From Luminiphilus sp. (GTDB lineage Bacteria > Pseudomonadota > Gammaproteobacteria > Pseudomonadales > Halieaceae): a stretch of DNA of 23,528 nt. The translations under genes and the position numbers were made by a program. The stretch spans positions 1 through 23,528 of the forward strand of contig JAHEJH010000008.1 of NCBI GenBank assembly GCA_024638905.1, written 5' to 3'. The stretch's first letter is position 1. Each line of letters opens with the position of its first letter. Shown piece after piece: positions 7,859 to 15,349 of this stretch. The notes below the pieces were generated by a model, which was given only the letters and a program-made list of their open reading frames with translations, was not told where the DNA came from and made no database searches.

Positions 7859-9301
7859 ATGACGGCGCCGATGTTGCCGGTGCGCAATCCGCGAACCGGG
7901 GGGTGGGATCACGAGATTCCCATTACCTCACCTGAGGACATCGCATCCATTACCACCGCCTTGCGCGCAGAGCAGGCACAGTGGGTCGCAATGGGTGCAT
8001 CAGGCCGCGCGGCCTGCTTAAACCGGTTTGCAGACGCGGTGATGGCCGAGGTGGGCCCGCTGGGGCAGGCGCTCTCGATCGATACGGGTCGATCTACCTT
8101 CGCTCAGTTTGAGGCGATTAAATCCGTCGAGCTGATTCGTATGTGGGCCGAGCGCGCGGGGCCTATCCTTGAGGAGCTGGCGGGCGCCGGCCAGTCGGGA
8201 CAGGTCCCCGCTGTCCACTATCAGCACCGGCTGATTCCTTATCAGGTGGTCGCGGTGATCAGTCCCTGGAATGTGCCGCTGCTGCTCGCCATGATCGACA
8301 GCCTCGCGGCGCTGTCAGCGGGCTGCTCCGTTTTGCTCAAGCCTTCGGAGGTCACGCCACGATTCATTGGGCCCTTGCAGCGCGCACTCGACGCCGTACC
8401 AGAATTGGCTGCGGTCCTGCGCATTGTCACGGGCGGCCCTGAAACCGGCAAGGCGATGATTGAGCAGGTGGATGCCGTCTGTTTTACCGGTAGTGTGAAA
8501 ACCGGCCGGCAGGTCAGCCAGCAGGCAGCAGCCTGCTTTATTCCGGCGTTTCTCGAGCTGGGCGGCAAGGACCCCGCCATTGTCCTACCCGACGCCGATA
8601 TATCCCTCGCCGCCCGCGCCATTATTCGCAGTGCCATCGGTATGACGGGTCAGGCCTGTCAGTCGCTCGAGCGTATCTACTGCCATGAAAGTATTGCCGA
8701 GCCTTTTACCGAAGAGCTTCTAGCGCAGCTCAAGGTGCTGTCTTTAACCTGTACCGAAGATGGTGCTGGTGATATCGCGCCGCTGATTTTTGAGCGACAG
8801 GTGGAGACCATACAGGCGCAGGTCGACGACGCGCTGGCGAAGGGCGCGAACTGTTTACTGGGCGGCAAGCCTGTTCATGCCGGTGGCATCTGGTATCCCC
8901 CGACGCTCCTTACCGACGTGAACCACGACATGCTGATCATGCAGGACGAGACGTTTGGTCCTGTGATTCCTGTCGTCATTTACGGCGACGTGGAAGAGGC
9001 CGTCTCGCTTGCTAACGATTCAGCTTTTGGACTTTCTGCGGCGGTGTTCTCTGCCGACGCTGACGCCGCAAAGGGCGTCGCAGAGTGTCTTCAGGTCGGC
9101 GCCATCAGTATCAACGATGCCTCGCTAACCGGTATCGTCAACGACGTGGAAAAAAACAGCTTTCGGTTTTCCGGCATGGGCGGGTCGCGCATGGGGCCCG
9201 CCGGACTCACGCGGTTTTTGCGCAAGCGCGCCTTGCTTATTCAGACCGGCGAGCCGGCGCCGGTACAATTATTCTCGGATACTGCACAGACAGAGACTTA
9301 A
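7859..9301 (+). CDS. NAD(P)-dependent aldehyde dehydrogenase
   Basis: This 480-residue protein has the standard ALDH elements in order: SPWNVP at 135-140, KPSE at 161-164, FTGS at 209-212, the general-base Glu233 in LELGGKDP, the nucleophile Cys267 in MTGQACQS, and DETFGPVIPV near residue 370. It oxidises an aldehyde to the acid in the cytoplasm. ATG 7859 lies one base after the lyase stop and has AGGAAG about 9 bases upstream; an in-frame start at 7829 would overlap the lyase and is not needed. Its place in the operon suggests it oxidises an aldehyde made earlier in the same route. The substrate is not predictable. Confidence 0.92.
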   Translation: MTAPMLPVRNPRTGGWDHEIPITSPEDIASITTALRAEQAQWVAMGASGRAACLNRFADAVMAEVGPLGQALSIDTGRSTFAQFEAIKSVELIRMWAERAGPILEELAGAGQSGQVPAVHYQHRLIPYQVVAVISPWNVPLLLAMIDSLAALSAGCSVLLKPSEVTPRFIGPLQRALDAVPELAAVLRIVTGGPETGKAMIEQVDAVCFTGSVKTGRQVSQQAAACFIPAFLELGGKDPAIVLPDADISLAARAIIRSAIGMTGQACQSLERIYCHESIAEPFTEELLAQLKVLSLTCTEDGAGDIAPLIFERQVETIQAQVDDALAKGANCLLGGKPVHAGGIWYPPTLLTDVNHDMLIMQDETFGPVIPVVIYGDVEEAVSLANDSAFGLSAAVFSADADAAKGVAECLQVGAISINDASLTGIVNDVEKNSFRFSGMGGSRMGPAGLTRFLRKRALLIQTGEPAPVQLFSDTAQTET

Positions 9302-9315
9302 CAGGAGGAAACGCC

Positions 9316-9603
9316 ATGACCATGGTATGGGTCGATCTCAAACCCGGGGACGGGGGCTGTCAGCCCATCCTCGATTTTCTGACGGAGATTTTGCCGGATA
9401 CACGTAGCTTTGATGGCTGTCAGGATCTCAAGGTGTACATCGAGGGCGATGGCGAGGGCGTAGTGTTTATCGAGTACTGGGACAGCGCTGAGCACTATCA
9501 GCGCTACCTGAATTGGCGCACCGAGACCGGGGTGCTGGATCGCCTGGTCGAGATGCTGGCCGCGCCGCCGGTCATCCGAATTGCCGAAGACTCGGGTGTC
9601 TAG
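9316..9603 (+). CDS. Small ABM/dimeric alpha-beta barrel-type protein
   Basis: This 95-residue protein starts at ATG 9316 behind the strongest ribosome site in this operon, AGGAGG at 9303-9308 with 7-base spacing. Residues 2-10 (strand TMVWVDLKP), a helix, VYIEGDGEGVVFIEYWDSAEHYQRYLNWR and a final strand fit the antibiotic-biosynthesis-monooxygenase fold. That family includes small cofactor-free oxygenases and many uncharacterised proteins. It begins 14 bases after the aldehyde dehydrogenase and overlaps the next gene by a few bases, so it belongs to the same transcript. A role as oxygenase, isomerase or stress protein cannot be chosen from sequence. Confidence 0.75.
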   Translation: MTMVWVDLKPGDGGCQPILDFLTEILPDTRSFDGCQDLKVYIEGDGEGVVFIEYWDSAEHYQRYLNWRTETGVLDRLVEMLAAPPVIRIAEDSGV

Positions 9604-10231
9604 CCTGTTGGATAGCCGGTGTCGACTCCTCCACGTATTTCTGGCCGCGGGTTTTTTGGCTTTTATCGGAGTGGGTCTGCCGGCAGTCGCCACCGCGCAA
9701 GCCATCACTGCCTGCGACTGGGAAGTAGGCCATCCCTCTGACCCGGACCGCGTTGGGCCCGGTGTGTCATCCTCCAAAGTGGATACCGAACGTGCCATGG
9801 CGGCTTGTCGGGGTGACCTCGCGACGGACCCTAAAAACCCGAGGCTGCAATACCAGCTGGGCAGAGCGATTGTCTATCACGCCGATAGACACGGCACCTC
9901 CTACGAGGAGGGCATGGTTTACCTCGCCCAGTCCGCGGCCGCCGGCCACACTCAGGCGATGTTTGTATACGGACTGATGTTGTCCCGGGAATCGCGAGCC
10001 TGCGAGGCGGCGCCCTGGATGCGGCGCGCTGCCGCGGCGGGACTCAAGTCAGCGCGACTGGCCTACGTTGATAATGCGGTAGGTGGCCGCTGGTCGGACT
10101 GTGTCGTGGTGCTGGATAGGGATCTGATGGCGGGATTTCTCGACGCCGCCGCGGATCAGGTGTCGGGTTATTACGAGAACATGTTACTGGGTGCTTTGCG
10201 GCGGGAGTTGGCCGGTCTGACATCACCCTGA
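9596..10231 (+). CDS. Exported Sel1/TPR-repeat protein
   Basis: This is about 211 residues with an N-terminal signal peptide: hydrophobic LLHVFLAAGFLAFIGVGLPAV, with likely cleavage after ATAQA near residue 36. The rest contains at least two Sel1-like helical repeats (YEEGMVYLAQSAAAGHTQAMFVYG, then APWMRRAAAAGLKSARLAYV) and several cysteines, suggesting a periplasmic scaffold. The start is uncertain: GTG 9596 is used here, with TTG 9581 and TTG 9608 also in frame. All three overlap or abut the end of the ABM gene. It is the last gene of the operon and is convergent with the acyl-CoA dehydrogenase. The link to the metabolic genes is unclear. Confidence 0.7.
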   Translation: MSSLLDSRCRLLHVFLAAGFLAFIGVGLPAVATAQAITACDWEVGHPSDPDRVGPGVSSSKVDTERAMAACRGDLATDPKNPRLQYQLGRAIVYHADRHGTSYEEGMVYLAQSAAAGHTQAMFVYGLMLSRESRACEAAPWMRRAAAAGLKSARLAYVDNAVGGRWSDCVVVLDRDLMAGFLDAAADQVSGYYENMLLGALRRELAGLTSP

Positions 10232-10295
10232 ACGGGCTCGCTCTGAGGTAAAGCAGCGCCAGCCAGTGTGTTGGCGTTGAGTGAACGGTCTCTCG

Positions 10296-11573
10296 TCAAG
10301 ACACGAAGCCGTAAAGCACCCCTGCGATTTTGCGCAGCTGGATTTCCTCAGCACCCTCGGTGATGCGATACCGACGGTGGTGCCGGTAGATGTGCTCGAA
10401 CGGTTTGTGCCGCGAATAGCCGAGGCCGCCGTGAAATTGCATCGCGGTATCAGCGGCATCACACACAAGCCGGTTGGCGCGGTAGTTACACATCGACACT
10501 TTATCGGTGAGCCTCTTGGCCACGTCGACTTTGTCCATCTGGTCCATCTGCGCCGCGGTTTTGTAGATCAATAGCCGGAGCATTTCTGCCTCGGTCTGGA
10601 GCTCCACCAGCGGGAACTGTATGCCCTGATTGGTTGAGAGTGGCTTACCAAAGGGCGCTCTTTCTTTGGTATAGGCAAAGGTCTCATTGAGACAATACTG
10701 GGCGGCACCCAAAGACGAGGCGGCTTGGCGAATACGACTCTCGTGCACAAAGTGCATGGCGACACGCAGGCCCTGATCGACATCGCCCAACACGTCGCTA
10801 TCGGGCACGAACACTTCTTTCAGGGTGCAGTGTGGGTGGTCCGTTGGCATGTTGAAGGTCCACAGGTACTCCCCGATCTCAAAGCCTGCCGCTTGCGTGG
10901 AGGTCACGAAACAGCCGATCCCCTTGGGACTGCCATCCTCGCCAGAGTGTCGCGCAAACACCAACACATGGCTGGCCTTATGCAGGCCCGTAGTCCACAT
11001 TTTTTCGCCGGAAATCAACCAGCCATCAACCCCGTCACGTGTAGTGCGTTCGGCACGCGTTTCCATCCAGGTGGCGTCGGAGCCATGCGCCGCCTCGGTC
11101 AGGCCAAAGCACCAACCCAGGTCACCTTGCAGTAGTGGCTCCATCCAGCGCGACTGCTGATCAGCGGTGCCAAAGTCGCGCAGCATCATGGGCGTCATCA
11201 AATTGCCGACGATCGAGGTTTCGTTCTGCAGATCGTTATGCAGCCCGAGACCCTTGCTGGCGAGGTACTCCCGGATGCGCGCCATGGCCAGATTGCTGCC
11301 ATTTTGCCCACCAAATTCCTCGGGTAACGCATAGCGAAAGTGCCCCGCCGCATCCGCGCGCCGGCGCATTTCCTTGAGCAGCGCCTCCCAGTCTTCGCGG
11401 GGCAGGCCCTCTCGATCCCAATCCGTGCGTGCATGTTCGCGGCGGTGGTCAAAGAAGCGGATGTTGTCGTCCTGTGCTTCGAGAGGCTTGATCTCGCGCT
11501 CGATGAAGTCATCGAGCACAACGAGATAATCTTCGATGGACTGGGGGATATCGAATAAAAAAGGCTGGCTCAT
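10296..11573 (-). CDS. Acyl-CoA dehydrogenase, LvaC/ACAD10-11-like
   Basis: This 425-residue flavoprotein has FGLTEAAHGSDATWMET at 156-171 (FAD/substrate loop), TKERAPFGKPL at 302-312, MQFHGGLGY at 378-386 and the expected catalytic Glu406 in ITEGAEEIQ. Acyl-CoA dehydrogenases normally oxidise acyl-CoA to enoyl-CoA. Here it follows an APH-type kinase and a DUF6285-like gene in the same order as lvaABC. In that pathway the LvaC-type member handles the phosphorylated 4-hydroxyacyl-CoA. The start ATG 11573 has GAGG 5 bases upstream. A 112-base gap separates it from the DUF6285-like gene, so it may have its own promoter, but I see none that is convincing. Ordinary acyl-CoA dehydrogenation remains possible. 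Confidence 0.88.
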   Translation of the reverse strand: MSQPFLFDIPQSIEDYLVVLDDFIEREIKPLEAQDDNIRFFDHRREHARTDWDREGLPREDWEALLKEMRRRADAAGHFRYALPEEFGGQNGSNLAMARIREYLASKGLGLHNDLQNETSIVGNLMTPMMLRDFGTADQQSRWMEPLLQGDLGWCFGLTEAAHGSDATWMETRAERTTRDGVDGWLISGEKMWTTGLHKASHVLVFARHSGEDGSPKGIGCFVTSTQAAGFEIGEYLWTFNMPTDHPHCTLKEVFVPDSDVLGDVDQGLRVAMHFVHESRIRQAASSLGAAQYCLNETFAYTKERAPFGKPLSTNQGIQFPLVELQTEAEMLRLLIYKTAAQMDQMDKVDVAKRLTDKVSMCNYRANRLVCDAADTAMQFHGGLGYSRHKPFEHIYRHHRRYRITEGAEEIQLRKIAGVLYGFVS

Positions 11574-11685
11574 AAGTGCCTCAATGATCGGGTTGCTGCG
11601 ACAGCGTCACGTCTGGCCTCGCGGTAAGGGCAAGCAATAAGAAGGGGTCTGCCGCGGGTTATCAGCGACAAGGCGTTAGGTGTGT

Positions 11686-12093
11686 TCAAGACTCACTCCG
11701 CCACTTTTCCTCGGCGACTTTGCGACTGGCATAGCGGGGGTTATTGATCGCGGCGACCAGGAGCTGCCGCTGCTTCAAATACTCAAAGAAGTGACTGTCG
11801 GCATTAATTTCTCTCGCTGCGAGCGCGCGGGACAGTCGCTGCGGTGCGGTGCCTGGGCCTGGGTCACCCGGGAGCCATTGCTGCGCGGCGGCGGCGTCCA
11901 GCGCCGCAAGCTCGGGACCGAGTTGTTGCTCCCGATCGATAATCCCCAGCACATTGGCGGCTACGCGGGCGTTAAATTGATCGCGGCCGGATAGCGCGGG
12001 TAGCGCGCTGTCCATCAGGAAGCCTTTGACCGCCCCCAGCAGCTCTGAGGTGGTGACGTCAGAGGCAGTTGTCTGCGCCTCGTCCTGACTCAT
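11686..12093 (-). CDS. DUF6285-like small protein, LvaB-like partner of the APH kinase
   Basis: This protein has 135 residues from ATG 12093, whose ATGA overlaps the kinase stop, so the two are translationally coupled; an in-frame ATG at 12105 is less likely. The pattern is that of DUF6285: SELLGAVKGFLMDSALPALSGRDQFNARVAANVLGIIDREQQLGP (about 16-60), then a run of helices. Genes of this kind sit beside APH-type kinases and acyl-CoA dehydrogenases. In the levulinate pathway the small protein LvaB is needed with kinase LvaA. I infer that this is the matching kinase subunit. It has no catalytic motif of its own. Confidence 0.75.
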   Translation of the reverse strand: MSQDEAQTTASDVTTSELLGAVKGFLMDSALPALSGRDQFNARVAANVLGIIDREQQLGPELAALDAAAAQQWLPGDPGPGTAPQRLSRALAAREINADSHFFEYLKQRQLLVAAINNPRYASRKVAEEKWRSES

Positions 12094-13103
12094 GCGCGTT
12101 CCCATTCTTCAATTAATAGCAGGATATCGAGTTCTGCTTCCGAGCGCCGGCGCGCCACTGCAGCGCGCTCTACGTCCCCATTGCCGCTATGCCAGAGCGC
12201 GCCCATGGTCTGGCATACCAGACCCCAGCTGAGCGCCGCGAATATTTCCCAGTAGCGGATGGTGGCCAGATCAGGCGCCCACCCCGCCGTAGACCCGTAG
12301 CCGGCGATCAAATCATCGTATTCACCAAAGCCACCTACGGGTTGATGTAGCTGCCCGAATCGCCAGACGTTTGCGCAGAGGTATCCCAGATCCTCTGCCG
12401 CCGGGCCTTGATGGGTCAGTTCCCAGTCGAGTACGCCCGCCAGTCCCTGCTCATCGACCAGCAGATTGCCCGTGCGGAAGTCGCCGTGCAGGAGCACACA
12501 GGATGCCTCGCTTGGCGCATGGTCAATGAGCCAGTTGAGACCGAACTGCATCACTGGAGAGATGTCGCCAAACGCGTGCAGCCGTTTCTGCGCTGCGGCA
12601 AAGCGTTTTTCTAATGTAGTGGGACCAATATTGGGCGGAAGTTTTGAGCAGTCAATGCTGTGAATGCGCCCGAGCGCCTCGCCACACTGAAAAGCCAGCC
12701 GGCTCCTAGCCACCTCATAAGTATCGTCAACCAACCATTTCTGGGGAATGCTCTCGCCCGCGATGAAACCCATGAGAAAGGCCTCGCCAATGGGGTGTGT
12801 GGCGTCAAAGACCGCGTGGATTTCGGGTACCGGCACCGATGTTGATGTCGCCAGTTGAATGACCGCCGCTTCGTCCACCAAAGACAGTCCGAGAATGTTG
12901 CCCTCGAGCTGATCAATAGAGTCGGCCGAGAATGGCCGTCGTCGCAGGATCAGTGACGTGCTGCCCCACATCAGCCGCCAGGTCTCGTTGTTGGCGCCGC
13001 CCGACAGCCGCTCTAACTGCGTCACCTGCTCGCCGGGTACTTTCCCGGCGAGGGATTCTCCTAACTCGGCATTCAGCAGCGCTGTCAGTTGATCAGGTGA
13101 CAT
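12090..13103 (-). CDS. APH/ACAD10-type phosphotransferase (LvaA-like acyl-CoA kinase candidate)
   Basis: This 337-residue aminoglycoside-phosphotransferase-fold kinase has LSGGANNETWRL at 33-44 (nucleotide loop), the catalytic loop LHGDFRTGNLL at 205-215 with Asp208 and Asn213, and the metal-binding aspartate Asp226 in GVLDWE. The group related to ACAD10/11 and LvaA phosphorylates 4-hydroxyacyl-CoA substrates rather than antibiotics. The gene order supports that: the DUF6285-like gene overlaps its stop by 4 bases and the acyl-CoA dehydrogenase follows. A saccharopine-dehydrogenase-like gene lies 43 bases upstream on the same strand. Antibiotic resistance is unlikely in this setting. Confidence 0.86.
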   Translation of the reverse strand: MSPDQLTALLNAELGESLAGKVPGEQVTQLERLSGGANNETWRLMWGSTSLILRRRPFSADSIDQLEGNILGLSLVDEAAVIQLATSTSVPVPEIHAVFDATHPIGEAFLMGFIAGESIPQKWLVDDTYEVARSRLAFQCGEALGRIHSIDCSKLPPNIGPTTLEKRFAAAQKRLHAFGDISPVMQFGLNWLIDHAPSEASCVLLHGDFRTGNLLVDEQGLAGVLDWELTHQGPAAEDLGYLCANVWRFGQLHQPVGGFGEYDDLIAGYGSTAGWAPDLATIRYWEIFAALSWGLVCQTMGALWHSGNGDVERAAVARRRSEAELDILLLIEEWERA

Positions 13104-13146
13104 GGATGAAAACGCTCCGGGCGCACAGCGTGTGGCGGTGCAGCGG

Positions 13147-14325
13147 TTAGCCCTTTTCGATCTGGAAGGTCAGGCCCGCATGATCCTGTAGTCGCGCCAT
13201 CAGTGCGTCACCCATCGCGGCTGCGGGCGTCCATAGCCCTCCAGAAGCCAGATCCGGGTTGACCAGCAAACACATCGCCGCCTCGGCAAGCATTTTCGAC
13301 GTTGAGCCGTAGCCGGGGTCCCGGTCTCCCTGCACGCTGCTGATCATCAGTTCGCCGTCACTGCTCTCGCCCGCAAAGATCGCGTCGTAATTGCCGTTCT
13401 CGCGCTCCTCCTTGGTGGGACCCTCGCCAGGCTGAAGATCACTTTTGGCGACCGAGTCGTCTTTGGCAACGTAGTCAGCCGCGGCTTTGCCTTGATCACC
13501 GTCGCCGGTGAGGAGCATTTCGTCGTAGCGGAAATCCTCACCGTACTGATGTCCCAGCAGAAAATTGGAACGGTGAATATTCTTGGTATTGATTGGCGCC
13601 ATGATAAACGGTGCGCTCCAGCTCTGAAGTTCGTCGTCGTACTGAGGCGCCATGCCAGCGGGTTGTTCGGGCCCTGTGAACCCCTCCGTTAGGGCAAACG
13701 GGTTGGTCAGGACCTGAATGATGGCGGGGTTGGCCTTGGCTGACGCCATGGTTGCGCGCATGGACGCGATGGTGCCGCCCGAGAAGGTGCCATTCATGGC
13801 GCGGACCCGGCCTTTGACCGTCGCGATCGGCTGGCCCGTTTTGGCGATAGCGTGTTGCTGCAGCCGATACACACCCAGGTCAAACGGGATGGAGTCGAAT
13901 CCGCAACTGTGAACGATCCGCGCGCCCGATGCTTTGGCCGCGCTGCTGTATTGCGCAATCGTCTCATGCATCCAGCTTGGCTCTCCCGTCAGGTCCACAT
14001 AGTCGGTGCCGCGCTCGGCACATTGCTTGACCAGTTCATCGCCGTAGAGCTGATAGGGCCCGACGGTGGTAATGACGACCCGGCAGGCCTCGACCATTTG
14101 TGTCACCGAGTCGGGGTTGTCCACATCCACAGCGAGGAGCTCGACGGCGTCGCTAATGCCCATCTCGGCGCGGACAGCGGCGAGCTTATCCAGCGACCTG
14201 CCCGCCATCGCCCACTTTAAGTCTGACCCGGCGTATTCGGCTGCGAGATATTCAGCAACCAGACGACCGGTATAACCCGAAGCGCCAAAAACAACGATAT
14301 CGAAAGGCTTTTCTGAGAGGGACAT
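13147..14325 (-). CDS. Saccharopine dehydrogenase-like NAD(P)-binding reductase (trans-acting enoyl reductase type)
   Basis: This protein has 392 residues from ATG 14325. The N-terminus carries a Rossmann motif, DIVVFGASGYTG at 9-20. WAMAGRSLDKL and VVITTVGPYQLYGDELVKQCAERGTDYVDLTGE follow, as in the saccharopine dehydrogenase-like family that includes mycobacterial trans-acting enoyl reductases. True saccharopine dehydrogenase activity is unlikely, since no lysine genes are nearby. It heads the minus-strand operon with the kinase, the DUF6285-like gene and the acyl-CoA dehydrogenase, so it may reduce an acyl-CoA or keto intermediate there. A longer reading from 14388 adds residues that do not fit the family. 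An AGGAG lies about 11 bases upstream of ATG 14325. Confidence 0.82.
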   Translation of the reverse strand: MSLSEKPFDIVVFGASGYTGRLVAEYLAAEYAGSDLKWAMAGRSLDKLAAVRAEMGISDAVELLAVDVDNPDSVTQMVEACRVVITTVGPYQLYGDELVKQCAERGTDYVDLTGEPSWMHETIAQYSSAAKASGARIVHSCGFDSIPFDLGVYRLQQHAIAKTGQPIATVKGRVRAMNGTFSGGTIASMRATMASAKANPAIIQVLTNPFALTEGFTGPEQPAGMAPQYDDELQSWSAPFIMAPINTKNIHRSNFLLGHQYGEDFRYDEMLLTGDGDQGKAAADYVAKDDSVAKSDLQPGEGPTKEERENGNYDAIFAGESSDGELMISSVQGDRDPGYGSTSKMLAEAAMCLLVNPDLASGGLWTPAAAMGDALMARLQDHAGLTFQIEKG

Positions 14326-14364
14326 GAGTGGAGAAGCTCCTGCGGTTGAAATAAAAAGGGACGG

Positions 14365-14380
14365 CAAGGGTAACCCCTTG
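14365..14380 (-). promoter_or_regulatory. Leader hairpin upstream of the saccharopine dehydrogenase-like gene
   Basis: CAAGGG, loop TAAC, CCCTTG form a perfect 6-bp stem in the divergent gap 14326-14460. Read on the minus strand it is followed after about seven bases by CTTTTTATTT, which resembles a weak terminator or attenuator ahead of the operon. Evidence is structural only. Confidence 0.3.
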
Positions 14381-14448
14381 TCTGGCATCAGGGGAAAAAT
14401 TTTAGGCGTTAGAGAGCGAACCTGATTCCGTCAGCCGGCCTGCGTGAC

Positions 14449-14454
14449 TATGAT
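14449..14454 (+). promoter_or_regulatory. -10 box six bases before the start codon (possible leaderless mRNA)
   Basis: TATGAT ends only six bases before ATG 14461, and no Shine-Dalgarno is visible. Transcription would then begin at or next to the A of the ATG. No good -35 box is seen about 17 bases upstream (TTCCGT is a poor match). Confidence 0.4.
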
Positions 14455-14460
14455 CCCTCT

Positions 14461-15207
14461 ATGAGTGAAGACCTGCGAACCCGCCAGGCGATCGATCGCT
14501 TGCTAGTGGCCATCGAGTCCCGCGACCTGCGCGCTGTTAACGCGGCGCTCCACCCCAACGCGATCTGGCAAAACGTGCCGCACCCGGCTAGTGAGGGCCG
14601 ATCAGCCGTGATGGTGCTGCTGGCCAGTATTCTGTGTTGGTCGGATCGGGTGCGCTGGGACGTCATCTCTTCATCAGTCGATGGCCACGTTGGTTGGTAT
14701 GAGCGAATTGACCGGTTTTGGTTGCGTGGTGAGGAGCACGCCGTTCACTGTAACGGCGTGTTCACGATCGACCCCGCCACGGACACGGTCCGTGAGGTCA
14801 GGGATTATGTTGATCTCGGTGAATGGCGAGCCCGCGTCACACCGGTGCTGCAGTCGCTTGCTACCCGATCTGCCGAGGAGGTTGTCTCACAGCATCTTAG
14901 CGCAGTGGGCACGCGCGATCCCATCGCGATGGCGTCGGATTATGCATTCGACGCTGTGCTGGCTCGGCCCAACGCGGACCATACCGGCTGGTTTGAGATC
15001 GCCGATTATTTCGAGACTGTTCCGGAGCGATTAAAAGATCGCGAGGTGTTATTCGGCGAGGTTGAGGCCACTGATCACCATGTTGCCGGGGTCGCTTGGG
15101 AGATAAGAGGCGCCGAAGGTCGGGTGGCATCGGGTCGGGATGAATTTGTCGTGACAGAAGGTCGAATTACGCATCAACGCACGTCACTGGACAGCGATGA
15201 TTTCTGA
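14461..15207 (+). CDS. Two-domain NTF2-like protein: limonene-epoxide-hydrolase-like plus SnoaL-like
   Basis: This 248-residue protein appears to hold two cystatin-like NTF2 folds, about 1-125 and 130-245. The first resembles limonene-1,2-epoxide hydrolase. WQNVP (Asn38) matches the water-binding Asn region, ERID gives Arg82 and Asp84, and REVRDYVDLGEW gives Asp115, so the Arg-Asp-Asp set of that enzyme seems intact. The second domain (VVSQHLSAVGTRDPIAMASDYAFDAVL onward) is a plainer SnoaL-like module. It could hydrolyse an epoxide, but many such proteins are uncharacterised. It stands alone, divergent from the saccharopine dehydrogenase-like operon and convergent with the DUF1330 gene. Confidence 0.72.
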   Translation: MSEDLRTRQAIDRLLVAIESRDLRAVNAALHPNAIWQNVPHPASEGRSAVMVLLASILCWSDRVRWDVISSSVDGHVGWYERIDRFWLRGEEHAVHCNGVFTIDPATDTVREVRDYVDLGEWRARVTPVLQSLATRSAEEVVSQHLSAVGTRDPIAMASDYAFDAVLARPNADHTGWFEIADYFETVPERLKDREVLFGEVEATDHHVAGVAWEIRGAEGRVASGRDEFVVTEGRITHQRTSLDSDDF

Positions 15208-15228
15208 TTGAGTTCGATCAAACGTTCG

Positions 15229-15265
15229 AGAGCGGTGCGGCGTAGCGCACCGCGACTGCCGCTCT
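15229..15265 (+). terminator. Overlapping alternative hairpins after the NTF2-like gene
   Basis: GCGGTGCG (15232-15239) and CGCACCGC (15246-15253) form a perfect 8-bp stem with a 6-base loop. AGAGCGG (15229-15235) and CCGCTCT (15259-15265) form a second perfect 7-bp stem that shares GCGG with the first, so the two compete. No T-run follows directly. The location, 22 bases after a stop between convergent genes, suggests a termination or mRNA-end structure. Confidence 0.4.
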
Positions 15266-15314
15266 GATTCGGAGACTGGCACTTAAAAATTCACCTCTAG
15301 CGACTTCGTCAGCA

Positions 15315-15335
15315 GGCTGCGCGCCGCTCGCAGCC
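15315..15335 (-). terminator. GC-rich hairpin downstream of the DUF1330 gene
   Basis: GGCTGCG, a 7-base loop and CGCAGCC form a perfect 7-bp stem just past the DUF1330 stop at 15350 (minus strand). A T5 stretch comes only about 25-30 bases later on the minus strand, so intrinsic termination is uncertain. Confidence 0.35.
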
Positions 15336-15349
15336 GTCTCCATGCCTAT

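Noticed and set aside
10257..10276. CGCCA...TGGCG stem between convergent Sel1 and acyl-CoA dehydrogenase genes
   Set aside because: The stem is only 5 bp with a 10-base loop and no T-run, so it is too weak to call a terminator.
12090..13103. Aminoglycoside resistance gene
   Set aside because: The kinase fold is shared, but coupling to a DUF6285-like gene and an acyl-CoA dehydrogenase points to acyl-CoA metabolism.
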